NCBI GenBank assembly: GCA_950106755.1
Contig: OX467090.1
Span: 5,642,001-5,706,000 of the forward strand
Source of the DNA: Climacium dendroides
Lineage: Eukaryota; Streptophyta; Bryopsida; Hypnales; Climaciaceae
Direction: 5' to 3'
DNA: 64,000 nt
The position numbers and the translations under genes were made by a program. Below are positions 1 to 12,420 of this stretch, piece after piece. The notes below the pieces were generated by a model. That model was not told the DNA's origin and did no database searches. It worked only from the letters and a program-made list of their open reading frames with translations. How positions within the stretch are numbered: position 1 is the first letter of the stretch; every line of letters begins with the position of its first letter.

Positions 1-349
1 TAAACCCAAATCAGAAGATCCTTTGGGGATTATTAATTTTATCACAAAAGGAGTGATTCACTTGCTTGGGTTGCTCTCCTCACAAGTTGAAATCATGACC
101 TTAGTTTTCCATCACCAACAAGGTTTGACATTTTGAGTGTACAATACATTGAATCACTTTCGGTATGCATGGCCCTTTTTTCACATAACTTGGAGTACCA
201 TCTTTTAACCGTGATTTTCCATGAGATTGAGGCTCAATTTCGAGTGGATGAAACTCAAGTAATGATATTCTCCATATTGTTTTTTACTTAACCATCATAC
301 TACTAAAATCACAAGTCCCTCTGTAATATCACAAATGCTACCATTAATA
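1..349. other. AT-rich intergenic DNA
   Basis: No open frame, RNA gene or clear repeat is visible. The segment ends in a TA dinucleotide that may be the left target site of the next element. Confidence 0.5.
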
Positions 350-1151
350 CTAGGGGCTCGTGCTTGCTATACTATGCATTCATTGTATCACATATTAGTA
401 AAATTTTGATATATTTGAATAGAATGCATGATAATGATTTCAATAAGTCTTTAAAATAATTATTTTAAATATTTTGTAAAAATATTTCCAATCATGCATA
501 CATAGAAATCATATTTTTCAAACAATGTGATATTACAAAAATAGAGTAGTAGTTGGCAATCACTTTTGTAATATCACTTTTTACAAAGGGTGATATTATA
601 GAAATAATATAGTCCTTGCAATTAAGGTGATATTAAAGAGGATCCATGGGATGATATTATAGAGGTAGCAAATCCATTGCTTCTCTTGGCTTTACACTTC
701 TTTGCACTTTTATGATTTTGTACTTTTGTGAGCTTTGAGCTTTCATGATTTCAATTTTCTATTGCCACTACCAAATGATTTTGAGAAATTTATTCAATTG
801 AACTGATTTTGGATTCCACAACAATTAAGTTGTTCACAAAGTTTTTGAGAGTTATAAGCTTTTCTTTTCAATTCTTCAATTTGGGTTGCCATTTTTTGTA
901 ACAATGGAGTCAAATTTCTAATGCATTCTAATGTATGTGTATCTTTTATAGTATTTACCATTGCATATGTTTCATTCATCATTCAATAAATTTCTATTAT
1001 ACATTTCAATATATGCTTATTTATAAAAAAAATTATACAAAGATTTTAGTCATTTTTATTTGAAGATTTATTGAAATTTTTGTTATGCATTCTATCTAAT
1101 ACATAAAAATTCTAATGATGAATACGTAGCATAGCAAGCGCCAACCGCTAG
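350..1151. mobile_element. Fold-back DNA element, about 800 bp, long imperfect inverted ends
   Basis: The left end (CTAGGGGCTCGTGCTTGCTA) and the reverse complement of the right end (CTAGCGGTTGGCGCTTGCTA) match at most positions. The similarity continues inward, with gaps, for roughly 130-150 bases: both arms carry a GAATGCAT block followed by TTTCAATAA. The element is flanked by TA on both sides (348-349 and 1152-1153), a possible 2-bp target duplication as in Tc1/mariner elements, although TA is weak evidence in AT-rich DNA. The interior (about 520-675) repeats the motif TGATATTA on both strands. No transposase frame is present, so it would be non-autonomous. Confidence 0.6.
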
Positions 1152-2203
1152 TAATGCTATTAAAAAAATATAACTACTCTTTGGTGTGCGATCCCATGTA
1201 AGTGAACCAAAATTGTCATCCTAATCAAAGAATTAGTGACATACTTGCATTTTTATGTAGATGATAAAAATGCATGCATTTTAGCATCACCAAGGCAAAT
1301 GCTTATTGATACTTGGAGAGGTTTGTTTTAATGATTTTATACAGAGTATGAAATTTTACTCTTGGTTGGTACCATCTAATGCAACACTATTTGAATGCAA
1401 TAATAACAATTGCAAGTAGTGTTTAAGGTAGACATACCCATTTTCAAGCACCTATTCCAAATCATGTCCTAAAAAATCTTAAAGGTAAACAGATGCTCAA
1501 TTTAAGATGTTCATTCCATGCACATCAAAATTAGGGCATGATTTTAGAAATCTACGGAGGTAGATTTTGAAAAATGACAGTTGATTCATATGATAACTAG
1601 AAAGTTTGCAACAAAGTGTTATGGACTTTTTGGATTGCCAATGAGATTTGAATTTTTTTTGATAGTTTATTATTGGAATTAATGGAGTATTAGAACCACT
1701 TTGTATGGTTTACATGTAGGCCTTTCTATTATAATAAATTATAATCACATTATGAATTTAAAACAAAACAAAAAAGTATTTCTATTTACAAATAGTTTTT
1801 GTTCCTATTTCTTGAAGTTGTTATTATCTAAGGTAGAAATACCTAAAATAAATAACATAAGTATTTCAATATGTAGGATATGGGAAATTCGTTGAGAAAT
1901 TCAACACAATGTACATGAAAATAAAGATGACAAAGAATGCAAAAAAATAGGATTTTGTTTTCAAGAACGAATATTTTATTCAATGCAAACATGGATTTGT
2001 TCATTTGGACCTATCCCTATCTCATAGCTTCATCTAAAATGGTGAAGGGGTGGAAATTGGTATAGTATAATAATCATTTTTTTTCAAAGAACGGTGCAAA
2101 ATCAAATTAATAAAAGGAAGAAGGAACAATCAATCTAACTCATGTGGATAGTGTAACCTCAACAAAACTCTAAGAGATAAATGCCACTCGAACATGTGGA
2201 AAC
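1152..2203. other. AT-rich intergenic DNA
   Basis: Only short chance frames are seen on either strand. There is no codon structure, splice-site pattern or recognised repeat. Confidence 0.5.
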
Positions 2204-2619
2204 TAAGGTTGAGGCACTAGTTGCCAACCATGTTGAATACCCAACTTGTAGGATGCACTATTTCCAACCCTAGGTTGGAATTCAAGCTTGGAATGTTTTT
2301 TTTTGGCCTTTTCAAGGTTGGAACTAATAAAGTTATAGCACATGTCTAGAAGTAGAGAACAAGAAAGTCGGAAGTATTGAATGGCCAAGTAGTTCTTGAA
2401 TGATCAGAATTGAAAGACTTTAAACATTGGCTATTGGACAAGTGCACTTTTGGGCTCCAAAATTCACAACAATTTCAATCTTGGGAATAAAATTTTAGAA
2501 ATGTTGCTATTCCCATATTTCCTACCTTCCTACATGGGAATAATTCCCACCACCTCATACTGCACACAATCTGCTCCAAAATTGTTCAAATGATCGACAT
2601 TACTGGTGCCTCAACCTTA
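2204..2619. mobile_element. Inverted-repeat element, about 416 bp
   Basis: The 17-base ends (TAAGGTTGAGGCACTAG at the left, and the same with one change when the right end is reverse-complemented) make a terminal inverted repeat. No target duplication could be fixed. Part of its interior (about 2240-2400, with words like CCAACTTGTAGG, TTTCCAACC and ACACATGTCT) recurs at about 33235-33430, so it belongs to a dispersed family. It has no coding capacity. Confidence 0.5.
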
Positions 2620-3403
2620 CCAAAAAAAAATCGCATTTTTGCACCAAGGTTCCTGAAATACAATAATCCTTAAAACATGTTCTACATTAAAATATTGTAA
2701 CTTTTGAAAATTAGTACAGTGTACTCTTAAACTTAATAAGATAAATCAGTGTGGTTCACTTGTTTACGCAATCTTTCTCGAACCCATTTGTGTCTTAATG
2801 GATCAGTTGTGGATTACTGGATCGTCCCACTGTTTTGTTGTCCAGCTCAAGTGCCCATGTGTGGCAAATATGATGCTTTGAACTGCCCATTAAATGCACA
2901 TTCTGCCTCAAATGATCATCATGTGCAATTGCCACTTGATCGTCAAGCAACCGAAAGCTGCACAACCCCTCTTTTTGTAAAAGCTTTGCGGGACACTCGA
3001 TCATATCTCTTCCAAACTGACTGACTGACCCTCCCAGCTGGGGGCTCTTGGAATCAAGTGTGCCTTCTTCTGCAATGTTCATTTAATTTGTGTCAAAAAA
3101 AATGAAACAAAAAATGAAAACAACATGAAAACAATGGCAACAATGACACTCAAACCAAACATTCTAAAGTCTTCACCTACTCTATGTAATAAATGTTTTT
3201 ATTAACTTGTGAATTCAACCTTTGTTATAGTCAACTAGTTAGATGTATATTTTACACAATCACATGTATTCATGCTCTAAGGTTTGTATACACACAATCA
3301 ACATTCCCCCAAATGCAATATCTATATTTTAATCCCCCAAAGCACTACAAATATCTAGATATTGAAAACAAAAGATGTGCACAATCAAAATTATAGTGTA
3401 TAA
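2620..3403. other. Intergenic DNA with a slightly GC-richer block
   Basis: About 2745-3085 is richer in GC than its surroundings and is open on both strands for about 90 codons. Neither translation shows a recognisable domain and there is no start or splice context, so no gene is called. A relic exon or part of a repeat is possible. Confidence 0.4.
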
Positions 3404-3553
3404 GGGCTTGTTTACATCCAAAAATTTTGGGTTGAAATCTGAAGAAATGGAGTGTTTTGATTGGGGGATAGTTATGATACCAACTCAAAGTTTCAATCAA
3501 AACACTCAATTTCTTTAGGCTCCAACCCAAAGTTTTTGAATGTAAACAGACCC
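3404..3553. mobile_element. Tourist-like MITE (PIF/Harbinger type), 150 bp
   Basis: A near-perfect fold-back element. The left arm begins GGGCTTGTTTACATCC; the right arm, reverse-complemented, begins GGGTCTGTTTACATTC. The arms stay similar for about 60 bases, so the whole element can form one hairpin. It is flanked by TAA on both sides (3401-3403 and 3554-3556). The 3-bp TAA duplication, the GGG terminus and the GTTTAC motif are typical of Tourist elements mobilised by PIF/Harbinger transposases. Confidence 0.8.
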
Positions 3554-4018
3554 TAAGAGTTTAATATTGATTTTCGGTACATCTAGAGACACAATATTTT
3601 CATAACTTATTCATGCAATGTCCAAATAAAACATGCTAAAGTGTATTGGAATCCTCTTTCATTTACCTAGAAAAATATGTGTTTAATAATACTAACTAAA
3701 CTAAGTTGTATTGTAATTAGTGATGATTGTAACTAATGCACATACCTTCCATGTACCAACTACTAAGGTAGGAGGTTCTAAAAGCGCACATGGGTGTCCT
3801 CAGTCACCAAACATATTTTTATGCCAACTGAACATTCTCAAAATTCCCTTTCATCGTTATTCTCACAGCAAAAAATATCATTTAAAAAACAAACCCGTTT
3901 AAATAACTTACAGTTCTTCGCCACTCCCCCCACTCGTGCTAGGCCTTGCAACAAATTACTGATCACTACACTACACGACTGAGTTACAGGGGTACAGTGC
4001 TCTATTTCCATTCGTTTG

Positions 4019-4029
4019 TTTATAAGAAG
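4019..4029 (+). promoter_or_regulatory. Candidate TATA box upstream of the LRR gene
   Basis: TTTATAAGAAG is followed about 30-60 bases later by a CAGTCAGTCCAG / GAGCGAGAGA stretch and a shift to higher GC. This would fit a plant core promoter on the plus strand. The coding start is 2.7 kb downstream, so either the transcript has a very long or spliced leader or the true promoter is nearer 6.7 kb. Confidence 0.3.
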
Positions 4030-6746
4030 CCCCACTCCCCAAATTAATCCGTTTACGACTCAGTCAGTCCAGTTCGTCAGTCCAGACTCCAGAGGAGCGA
4101 GAGACAAGAAGCAGGAAATTAAATGAAAAGAGGGGCTCCGGACACCAGCCACATTAAACACACGACTCCAAAACAACCATAACTTCTTCCCCACTTTACT
4201 CTACAACGGGTGGTGAGTAACAAGCTGAACTGAAGCAAATAATAATAATAATAAATTCACGACTAGTAATAAGTTACGTAAAGTAACTGCAAGCTGCAAA
4301 AAAAGTTAAAATGTTTATGCTCCCTGACTGCGTCAGTTGATGCATTTGTCAGGTCAACTAACGGAAACCCGAAAACAGAAGATGAAAAAAACAAATATGG
4401 TAATGAATTTTTTTTCTTCTAGACTGAGAATAATTTTATTCCATTTATTTATTTTTTGGTGAGGGTGGGACTGAGTGAGTGGGGGTGAAGAGACTCACAG
4501 TGAGAGTGGCCAAAAAAGGCTCAGTCTTTCTGACGGCGCACTCACTTACCTCTCCCCTGCCGTGCAACAGCTGTCTGGGGGTGACCCTCACTAGTCACAA
4601 CAGGGGAGGCCCTGCGCGCAGTCAGTCCCTGCAGCAGCTCAGACAGCGGGGAGCACTTGCAAGCGCCATTGATAAGCTTAGATTTTCTCCCTAGCCCTCT
4701 CCCAACGCTCACTTGTAAACGGTCTCATCAACCCAGAGTCCTGATGACGGATCATTGATTGGAGCTCAGCAATTGGCTGGGGTGTAGCGCGCAATGCGAA
4801 GCTAGAAACGTGTACCCAAATTATCGAGCATACAATAGAGCAACTTCGCTTCTTGCTTGGGTTTTGGTTGGGTGTGTGAAGAACGATCGGAATTGACGTG
4901 ACATTGTGGATGCGCGCGCGCGCGAGCTGCAATTTCTGCAGCAATTGAGTGTTCTTGTTGGAGGTTTCATGGATGTGCAAGCTGTTGGAAGTTAACTTCG
5001 GGTGTTGGGGGAAGGGAAGGCGCTATTGTTGGCGTACGTAATAGCCCTGTTCAAGGTGTTCCAGCAATCGGCGAAGTAAATGTGTTGGAAAGTTGTTGTT
5101 GTTGTTGCTGTTGTTTTTGGAGTTCAAGCGCGCAATTAATTCCGTGATTCAGTGTTGTTGGAGGTTTTGCTAGTGGATGCTGAAGCGAGCTATTCCCGCA
5201 ATTGGTTGCTAATTCTGTTGCAAAGGATCCAGAGTCAGTGCTGAGTTTCGAGTGAATGCTTCAGCCATTTGGTTACTAAATTTGCCGGGAAGGAATTTGT
5301 TGGTGGAGTTCTAGTTGATGCCTACGCTTTCCCTTCGATTTGGTAACTGAAGGTGGAGCTACAATTGGTGTTGGCTGTTGGAGTTCTGGTAGAGGTGAGC
5401 CGAACAATTGAATGTATGCTAGGAGCTGCATCAATTAATTATGGTGGTGGAAATTTGACTTAACTAAAGGTTGGCGATCAGAATATAATAATCATAAGCC
5501 GTTTAGAGGTTTGAGATTGTTTGGGTATTCCCTTGAGAGCACATTAGTCGTGCTCGGTAACGGCTTGGCCTCTGCTTGTGACTGTATGTTCTGAACAGGG
5601 ATTGTAGCGCAAGTTTTTGAAGACTCCCTGAAATTATAGAATAATTCGACAGGTTGTGATCTGAAGCGTCGTATCGCGTCATTGAACTAACCGAAGGTAA
5701 GCTTTCATCTCGGTTCAATAGCCTGCTCTAGAGATGAACCTGTGCGAGCTCAATGTTAAGCTTTGGAGTCTCTCGTGAAAAATCAGTTTGACAGGCAATA
5801 GATCAACCTTTCAGACTTTCTGCTCATTGTAAAACGTAGGGGTAGCTGAAGGCAATGCATTGCAAATCCGTAGATCGAGTTACTGCTTGTGTCAATGTGT
5901 GTCGACGTTGCCAATCAATTAGGGACTGATAATGGATTGTTTTGTAAGCACTCGTTTTCCATGCCAACTCCAGATAGAGTAAGGTCCCTCTAGTCCTGGA
6001 AGTAGTAACTGTACTGGACAGATTATGACCTAGAAGGTCTCGTGACAGTACCTTTTGGTTTTCAATGAAGCTAGCTTGTACAGTAAGTAACAGCTGTGAG
6101 TACTTCCTAAGAGTAATAGATCCTCCGAGATTTACAAGGGGACAGTGTTTGTACAGGAAGAAGTCGATCTCAAAAACTTGTGGAACACGACTCTTGTACT
6201 TCAAGTTCTGACCTTCAAATTTGCAATTGTATTACCATAGACAGCTTCTTCCATACAATTCACTCGTTGTGCATCGTCTATGACTGGAATACGTTCCATC
6301 TAGCTAGCAACCCTGTAACTTACACTTTCACCTGATCAAATAGAGCCTCCTTTGTCATTGCCATTCTGTTGTATTGCTTTTTTTGCGCCAGATCTGCAGT
6401 AATAACACTGTTGGTTAATTCTCTGAATTCCTACGTGTGCAGCTAGTGAAGGTCCTCCATTTCTAAGCAACCGAGAGATATAGCTGGTGCAAGTTCAAAT
6501 CGTTGCAGTTATCTTACCTTCGGGTGATTCAGTGAAGAAACTGAACTAGCTGCTTTTTCTCAGAGTTCAAGGCCATTTCAAAGGACGACGTGCAGAACAC
6601 AAACCTCATGAACCATGGATACGAAACACGAGCGCTGTAGATCGATGACTCCCCCAAGCAATTGACATATCCAACACTACTGCACCAATTCTCTGCAACC
6701 AATTTATTCATCTCCAACAATTCTCGAAATCATTCAACAGAAGAGC
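4030..6746 (+). other. GC-richer segment, possible long 5' leader of the LRR gene
   Basis: Base composition here is much less AT-rich than upstream and runs continuously into the LRR coding region. No conserved protein is visible; the longest frames (71 codons at 4479-4694 plus, 126 at 5824-6204 minus) look random. A strong donor-like site (GTGAGT, about 4212) and weaker ones near 5395 and 5695, together with acceptor-like CAG sites near 6442 and 6506, would allow a leader intron. Short upstream ORFs would be present in an unspliced leader. This is inferred from composition only. Confidence 0.35.
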
Positions 6747-8541
6747 ATGGCACGAAACTCTCAAACCATGGTGGGAGTATCGCTCGCCATGCTTTTGATG
6801 TTGTCACTCTGTTGTCATTCTAAAGCCCAGCTCCTTCACCCCGTCGACATGCTCGCCCTCCGCTCCATCAAAAACTCCATGCACGACTTACCCGGCGGCA
6901 ACTTCTTCTCCACCTGGCTCTTCACTCTCCGCATCAACCCCTGTATGTCCTTCACAGGTGTCCAATGCATCAAGATTGGCAGCTTCAACCGAGTCTACTC
7001 TCTCTCTCTCGGCCCTCCAAGCGCAGGCACCCCAGGCCTGGGCGGCACTCTACCTTCTTCTCTCGGGGAGCTCTCTTACCTCCAAAGCCTCACCATCTCC
7101 GCTGGCTCTCTTCGCGGCTCCATTCCTGACAGCATCGGCAACTTACAAAACCTGAAAACACTCTCATTAAGTGCGAATTACCTCTCTGGATGGATCCCTA
7201 ATTCGTTCGGGAATTTGAAGTCGCTGGAGACGCTGCAGATCCGGAAGAATCAGTTGGAAGGGGAGGTTCCCAGGGGATTTGGGGAGTTGCGAGAGCTCAG
7301 GGTTTTGGTGTTGTCGGAGAATCGGTTTTACGGACGTCTTCCAAGCTTAGGCTTTACGTCGTTAGTGCATCTGGATGTGCGGAATAATGATCTGTCGGGG
7401 GAGCTTCCGCAGCTGCCGATGTCGTTGGAGTACTTGTCGGTGACGAAGAATCGGTTGTATGGGAGTGTGAGTGGGTTGGAGGGAATGAAGGGGTTGGCGT
7501 ACTTGGATTTGAGTTATAATGAGTTCTCAGGGGGAGTGCCGAGCTTTATGTTTGAGTTTCCGTTGAGCTTTTTGCTGCTGAATCATAATGAGTTCCGGGG
7601 AGCGGTGAGCGTGCCCGGGTATGTGACGATTCCGGTGGTGGATTTGAGTCACAACCATTTGCAGGGAAGTATATCGCCATACTTGGCGGGGACGCAGAGT
7701 TTGTTCTTGAACAACAACTTGTTCGTGGGGACGGTGCCGCAGGTGTGGAAGCTGACCTTTCAAATTCTTGTGTGTTTCAGGTTTCTTTTCTTGTTGATCT
7801 GTGTTTCTGTTTGGATGGAGGATGCTGTTGTAGTGAGAATGGGCTTTCATTCGGTGATCACTCCATAGGGCTTGAGTGGTTGTATCACGTTGCGTGATAC
7901 AAGAGCCAAGATCAAATTGTCTCCCATTCAACCCTTGGAAGAGATTGGAAGACTCCCTGTTGTTAAGAGGAGTTGCTCTAGTTGAGATCACATTGTTTTG
8001 CATTCATTGTATGATGATTTCTTGTGCAATTCTTCAACTCGGTCGGTTGTAGACCATTATTAGATGGACAGTAGCGAATCCCATATTCATTCATAGATCA
8101 GCGCCGATGTACTCTTACCGAACACTCGTGCTTTCACCCAATTCACCTTGCTAATTGATGGGCAAATTTGAGTGTTAATTGGAAAGGATTGGAAGAATTG
8201 CTGTTGGTAACAGTAGGAGACGTGATTTATCTGTTGATCTCCAACTGATTTGAATTGCCCACTGTTTGTATTGATCGAGTTCGTTTTGGTTGCCTGTTGT
8301 GCAGGATTTTGCAAGTAAAATGCAGGAATCCTCGCTACAATCTCTGTACCTCCAACACAATTACCTCACGAATTCTGGAGCTTTTGGAAATGCATCTCTG
8401 CCACCGAGCGTAGCCGTTTGTTTGCAATACAACTGCATGGTACCCCCACCTCAGTCCCTCTGCCCTCCGAATGTCGACATGCCAGCTTCCAGGCCGGACT
8501 ACCAATGCCAGAAATCCAGCAACGGCTCACCCGGAGACTGA
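6747..8541 (+). CDS. Secreted leucine-rich-repeat protein, no kinase (two exons)
   Basis: I read two exons, 6747-7742 and 8305-8541, joined in phase 0 to give 410 residues ending in TGA. The donor is CAG|GTGTGG and the acceptor TGTGCAG|GAT; the 562-base intron has in-frame stops soon after the donor. Residues 1-27 form a signal peptide (hydrophobic core LAMLLMLSLCC). A plant LRR N-cap with a Cys pair (NPCMSFTGVQC) follows at about 55-65. About ten LRRs of the plant LxxLxLSxNxLSGxIP type run from about 85 to 350. The join falls inside a repeat (FVGTVPQ then DF), which supports the intron. The C-terminal part has LYLQHNYLT and the Cys-rich CLQYNCMVPP followed by two further Cys. There is no membrane span or kinase, so the product should be apoplastic, resembling the short plant LRR proteins that bind other surface receptors. 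Ligand and partner are unknown. The frame is free of premature stops, unlike the other genes here. Confidence 0.88.
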
Positions 8542-9102
8542 CTGAATCTCGAGTATCGATCCTTCCTTCCACCAGCTTCTCCGTTTCAGTGTATAGATGG
8601 AATTACGTTACGTCCCTTCTTCTTGTGCTCCGCTCCAATTGCAGGTGAGCTCCATGAGAGCTCGCTTCTGTTAATATAGAGATTTGTTTTTGTAGAAACA
8701 GAAGAAAAAAAAAATCATTCTTACGTATCATCATATTAATTCGCCAGTTTATTCGTGCCTGAGTTCGATGGGCTCGGCAATATGACATTGCCAGTCTTGA
8801 GTGAATCGCTTTGCTCGAAGGTAGCCTCCTTTGGAAATTTAGTTTTTTTGGACTCTCTGCAACTATGATATCAACTAGATTAGAATTAACTGCCACTGGG
8901 ATTACTGTAGTTGTTACACTATGTCGTCTTCCCAGGCGATCCACTTGGGAGAAGACCTGAAAATGGGTTCAAGTAAAAAAAGCATCTGTGGATGCTTCAA
9001 ATACTTCCATGAGCATCTGTTGCCGCTAACATGACTTGCTTCGTTTCTCTTTTTCTGTTTGAAAATTGGAGTTCAGCGTTTAGAAACTAGTTCTTAAGCG
9101 CT
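8542..9102 (+). other. 3' untranslated and downstream region of the LRR gene
   Basis: This follows the TGA at 8539-8541. No separate gene is seen. Poly(A)-signal-like A-rich words occur near 8700-8720. AT content rises again after about 9000. Confidence 0.4.
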
Positions 9103-9463
9103 CATCTAACCCATAAACGTCCGGAGTCCGGACGTCCAGAATGGATGATTTGAGAAAATTCATCATAAAGTTCTATTTGAAAGAACATTTTGGAATTATT
9201 ATACAAATGAAAATTGTAGGTTTTGAGTTTTTACATTCCATCCATATGGCAAGATTCACTAATACTATCACCAATATAAATTTAGAGAAGAAACTTTCAA
9301 AATACCTTGTAGCTTCGATTACAAGCACAATGTTATGATTTTTTGAGTGAAATTTGTTGGAATGGATTTGAAATGAGGTTCTCTTGACACAATGATCTTT
9401 TGGTAGAAATTTTGGTGTTGCTTAAATCTATGACCTCGTTTTTGTAAATTCAGTTTTAAACTA
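9103..9463. repeat. Dispersed repeat, inverted partner at 26688-27062
   Basis: About 360 bases match the reverse complement of 26688-27062 at many blocks, for example ACATTCCATCCATATGG and TCTATGACCTC. Both copies start with a CTAA/TTAA-CCC-TAAAC word. It is probably a member of the TTAA-flanked element group seen elsewhere in the window. It has no coding capacity. Confidence 0.6.
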
Positions 9464-9867
9464 CAGTCAATACTTGGTCGACCAGTTGGCACAGCCTCAG
9501 AAGCACCGAGGGCTGCGTGTTCATGCAACCGTTCGAATACAGAGCCCAGCTCCAAATTTCAAAGAGGATCATTGGACTCAGTTTGCAGCACAATATGCTT
9601 GAACTACTGTTGAACAGGTCCTACCAAACTAGACAATGTCGACAAAGTCATTGCGAAGTATACTATGCGGGCATTGTGAGAACTGAGATCCATTGTGAGA
9701 ACTGAGATCCGTTGTACTGTGCCGAGGATAACTCCCAGCGTCCCAAAGTCCCAGGCCAGTGCTTTTTGCAAGGACCCACTGGATCTGATCACCTCCATTT
9801 CTGTGCAGCGGATGAGACGACTCGGAAGAATTTGGGGCGATGTGTTCTAGGGTTTCGTTGTGCTCTG

Positions 9868-9990
9868 GAGTTCTGGATCTATATCATTAGGCTATTAGTA
9901 GAGTTCTGGATCTATATCATTAGTCTATTAGTAGAGTTCTGGATATCATATCATTAGTCTATTAGTAGAATCATATCATTAGTCTATTAG
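9868..9990. repeat. Tandem minisatellite, 33-bp unit, about 3.7 copies
   Basis: The units lie at 9868-9900, 9901-9933, 9934-9967 and a partial one at 9968-9990. They share GAGTTCTGGATCTATATCAT followed by TAGTCTATTAGTA, with few changes. Confidence 0.85.
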
Positions 9991-11380
9991 AACTAGAGGC
10001 TACCACATTAATGTCATTTTTGTATTTATGATGCTTTGAACAAATGTTGTATAATGGATGGCCTATGATCGTTTAGGCTCTATATTTACGATAGCTTGAC
10101 CTTTAAAGTCCAAAAGTCCCTACAAGGGAATCTTGGGATTTTTGGTAGGCTTATGTGATCTCAATGATTTTTGATATTATTTTTTGAAACTTTTTTTGAA
10201 GATAGGAAATCAAATTTGCTTTCCAAGAATGTAATCTTTTTAAATTCAATTGAAGCTTGAAAACAAAAGATATGGCACCATGAGTCCAAAAAGTAGCTCG
10301 AGCAACAATCCAAAAAGTAGCTTGAACAACAATCACAAAAAATCACAAAAAGTTGAATTCAATCAAGTGGCAATCCAAAAAAATCACAAAAAGTTGAATT
10401 TTTTAATTTTAATTTTTCTTCTCAAAGATTGTATTTTTGTATACATCTAAAGTTTTGATTCATTCTATTTGGACTAGTGATGAGAAAGTTCTAGACAATC
10501 TTATTTTTTGGGCAATCTAAGCATCATCTTGAAAAAATAACTTATAGAATCTCCTTTTGATTGCAATTTTTATAATTTAAAAAAAAATATGTTGGGTAGG
10601 GTTAAAATTGTTTGCTAGAACAATCTCACCGTTGGGATTATTGTGTTTCAATTCCATTCCATAGCTATTAATGGATTAGTTATCAATTCAATCTTGAACC
10701 TACTTCTACTTAACAATATTTCAATAATTGAAAATTAAGTGTTTTTTTGTTGAATTTTTTTTCTAGATTCTCAGTTCAATTTTTCAATATAATAAATTAG
10801 AAAATCAAAATCAACAGTGCAAAAATTTTAAGTTAAGAAGATTCAAAGCCAAAAACCTAGTCAATCAAGTTGTAAAAAAACTTGTTTTCTTAACTTTAAA
10901 TACAAATATCTTGCAATCTACGTGCTCAAAGTTTCTGAAATTTTTTCCATACATTCTTACACTAGTGTAGTACAAGATTCTACAATTAGATGTATAAGAA
11001 AAATTTAAAGTTTTTTGCTCTTTGCAATACAAATAGCAATTTTGAATGGATTTTAGGACTTTCGGGGTTAAAACTCAACAAAATAGAAAAAAAATTATTG
11101 TTATTATTCATATCTTATAGAGTAGTTTAGTCAAATTATTAATAAATAATTAGGATGTAAGTTTTTGTGAGTAGGTTTTTATTTCTTATTCAAAAATAAA
11201 TTCCTAAAGGTAGAGTTCGAACTCTAGGAGGTAATCTATTTCAATAGGTAATGCTATTTACTTCCACAAACGTCAATTGCATGATTTTGACTTACACTTT
11301 TATTCCTTATCACATCAATAAGTTATGATTTGAGATCACTTATCAAAAGTTCAATGGCAAATCTTTCTTTAGCTTTATTC
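9991..11380. other. AT-rich intergenic DNA with short repeats and an element end
   Basis: Between 10285 and 10400 short words (CAAAAAGTAGCT, AATCACAAAAAGTTGAAT) recur several times. The stretch about 10930-11071 resembles the right end of the TTAA-flanked element at 13407-14153: both have ...GTGTAGNACAAGAT... and end in a GGGACTTT/GGACTTT word followed by TTAA. It is likely a truncated relative. No gene is seen. Confidence 0.4.
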
Positions 11381-12420
11381 CAATTGCTCCTTGTCCTAAG
11401 CTTTAATCACCAATTCGCATTTATCTCCAATTGATCTCCACTTTATTTGCTACAACAACAATAATCGCCAACTTTTCCAATTGATCTTCCATAGCATATT
11501 CTCCATCATCTTTTACATCAATCCAATTCTCTCTAATTGGAACTTTATGAATCCCAAACCCATGCTTACAAATTGTGATTCTATAATTCTCCAAATTAAT
11601 TTTCAATCGACTATTTTAAATTAATCTTTCATTTACTATCACAATTTACACACCATGGATTTTTCTCAATTGCTACTATTTGCATTTTAATCCAATTCCA
11701 ATATTTGGTAAACACCATTGTTTAACATCCAATCGGCTCAACTAATCTTTCTAATTTACCCTCAGTCATTACACCAATTTTCCAATCCTGTCTCCAATTG
11801 ATGTCCAGTCAATAAATTTCATTCATACACCACAATTAACATTCCAATTCCATAATCTTAATTTTTAAAATCTCCAATTCTCATATATGTCCAACAACTC
11901 ACTCCAATCGGTCATATTCAATTCTCATAGTTCTAATATTCTACATTTACTCAATTAATACACTCCAATTGACACTTAGTCTATTAAATCATAATCAACT
12001 TATCCAATTGATCTCACAATTCACCACTTATCCACAAAATAGTCAAAATACACAAACAATCACACAATTGGACACAAACTCACACACAACGAGCATCTCA
12101 ATCACACACACATCACACAAAACCCACACTTGCAAACAAACACTAAGTTCATATTCAAAAACACAAAAATTATAACAAATTTGTTTTACTTCCAACTACA
12201 GAAGGAGTCCCTACTGCACTGAGGTCAATTGAACTACCAATTGGAAGTTCACGGGCTATATACCTATCGGCCAACATAACTACCAATCGGCAAAAGTCCC
12301 TTGCAATCCCTATTGGCTTGAACTAACTACAATCGGTAAACAGTGATAGTAAACCACCCTAACAAGCTATCGATTGGTAAAACCTACAAATGAACACCCA
12401 AAATACCCAATCGGCTGAAA
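11380..12420. repeat. Degenerate array of CCAATTGAT / CAATCGG motifs
   Basis: The motif CCAATTGATCT and variants (CCAATTC, CAATCGGC, CAATTGG) recur more than twenty times at irregular spacing of about 20-90 bases. The plus strand is strongly C and A/T biased and poor in G. The ends of the array are not sharp. No coding pattern is present; the longest frame (11969-12175) is low complexity. Confidence 0.45.

Noticed and set aside
2795..3082. 95-codon minus-strand frame in a GC-richer block
   Set aside because: The plus strand is also open here; no domain, start context or splice sites support either strand.
5824..6204. 126-codon minus-strand frame upstream of the LRR gene
   Set aside because: No domain, no splice context and no codon bias; it overlaps the likely leader of the plus-strand gene.
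7527..8003. 158-codon minus-strand frame over the LRR gene
   Set aside because: It is antisense to the LRR exon and intron, and its composition is explained by the LRR codons.
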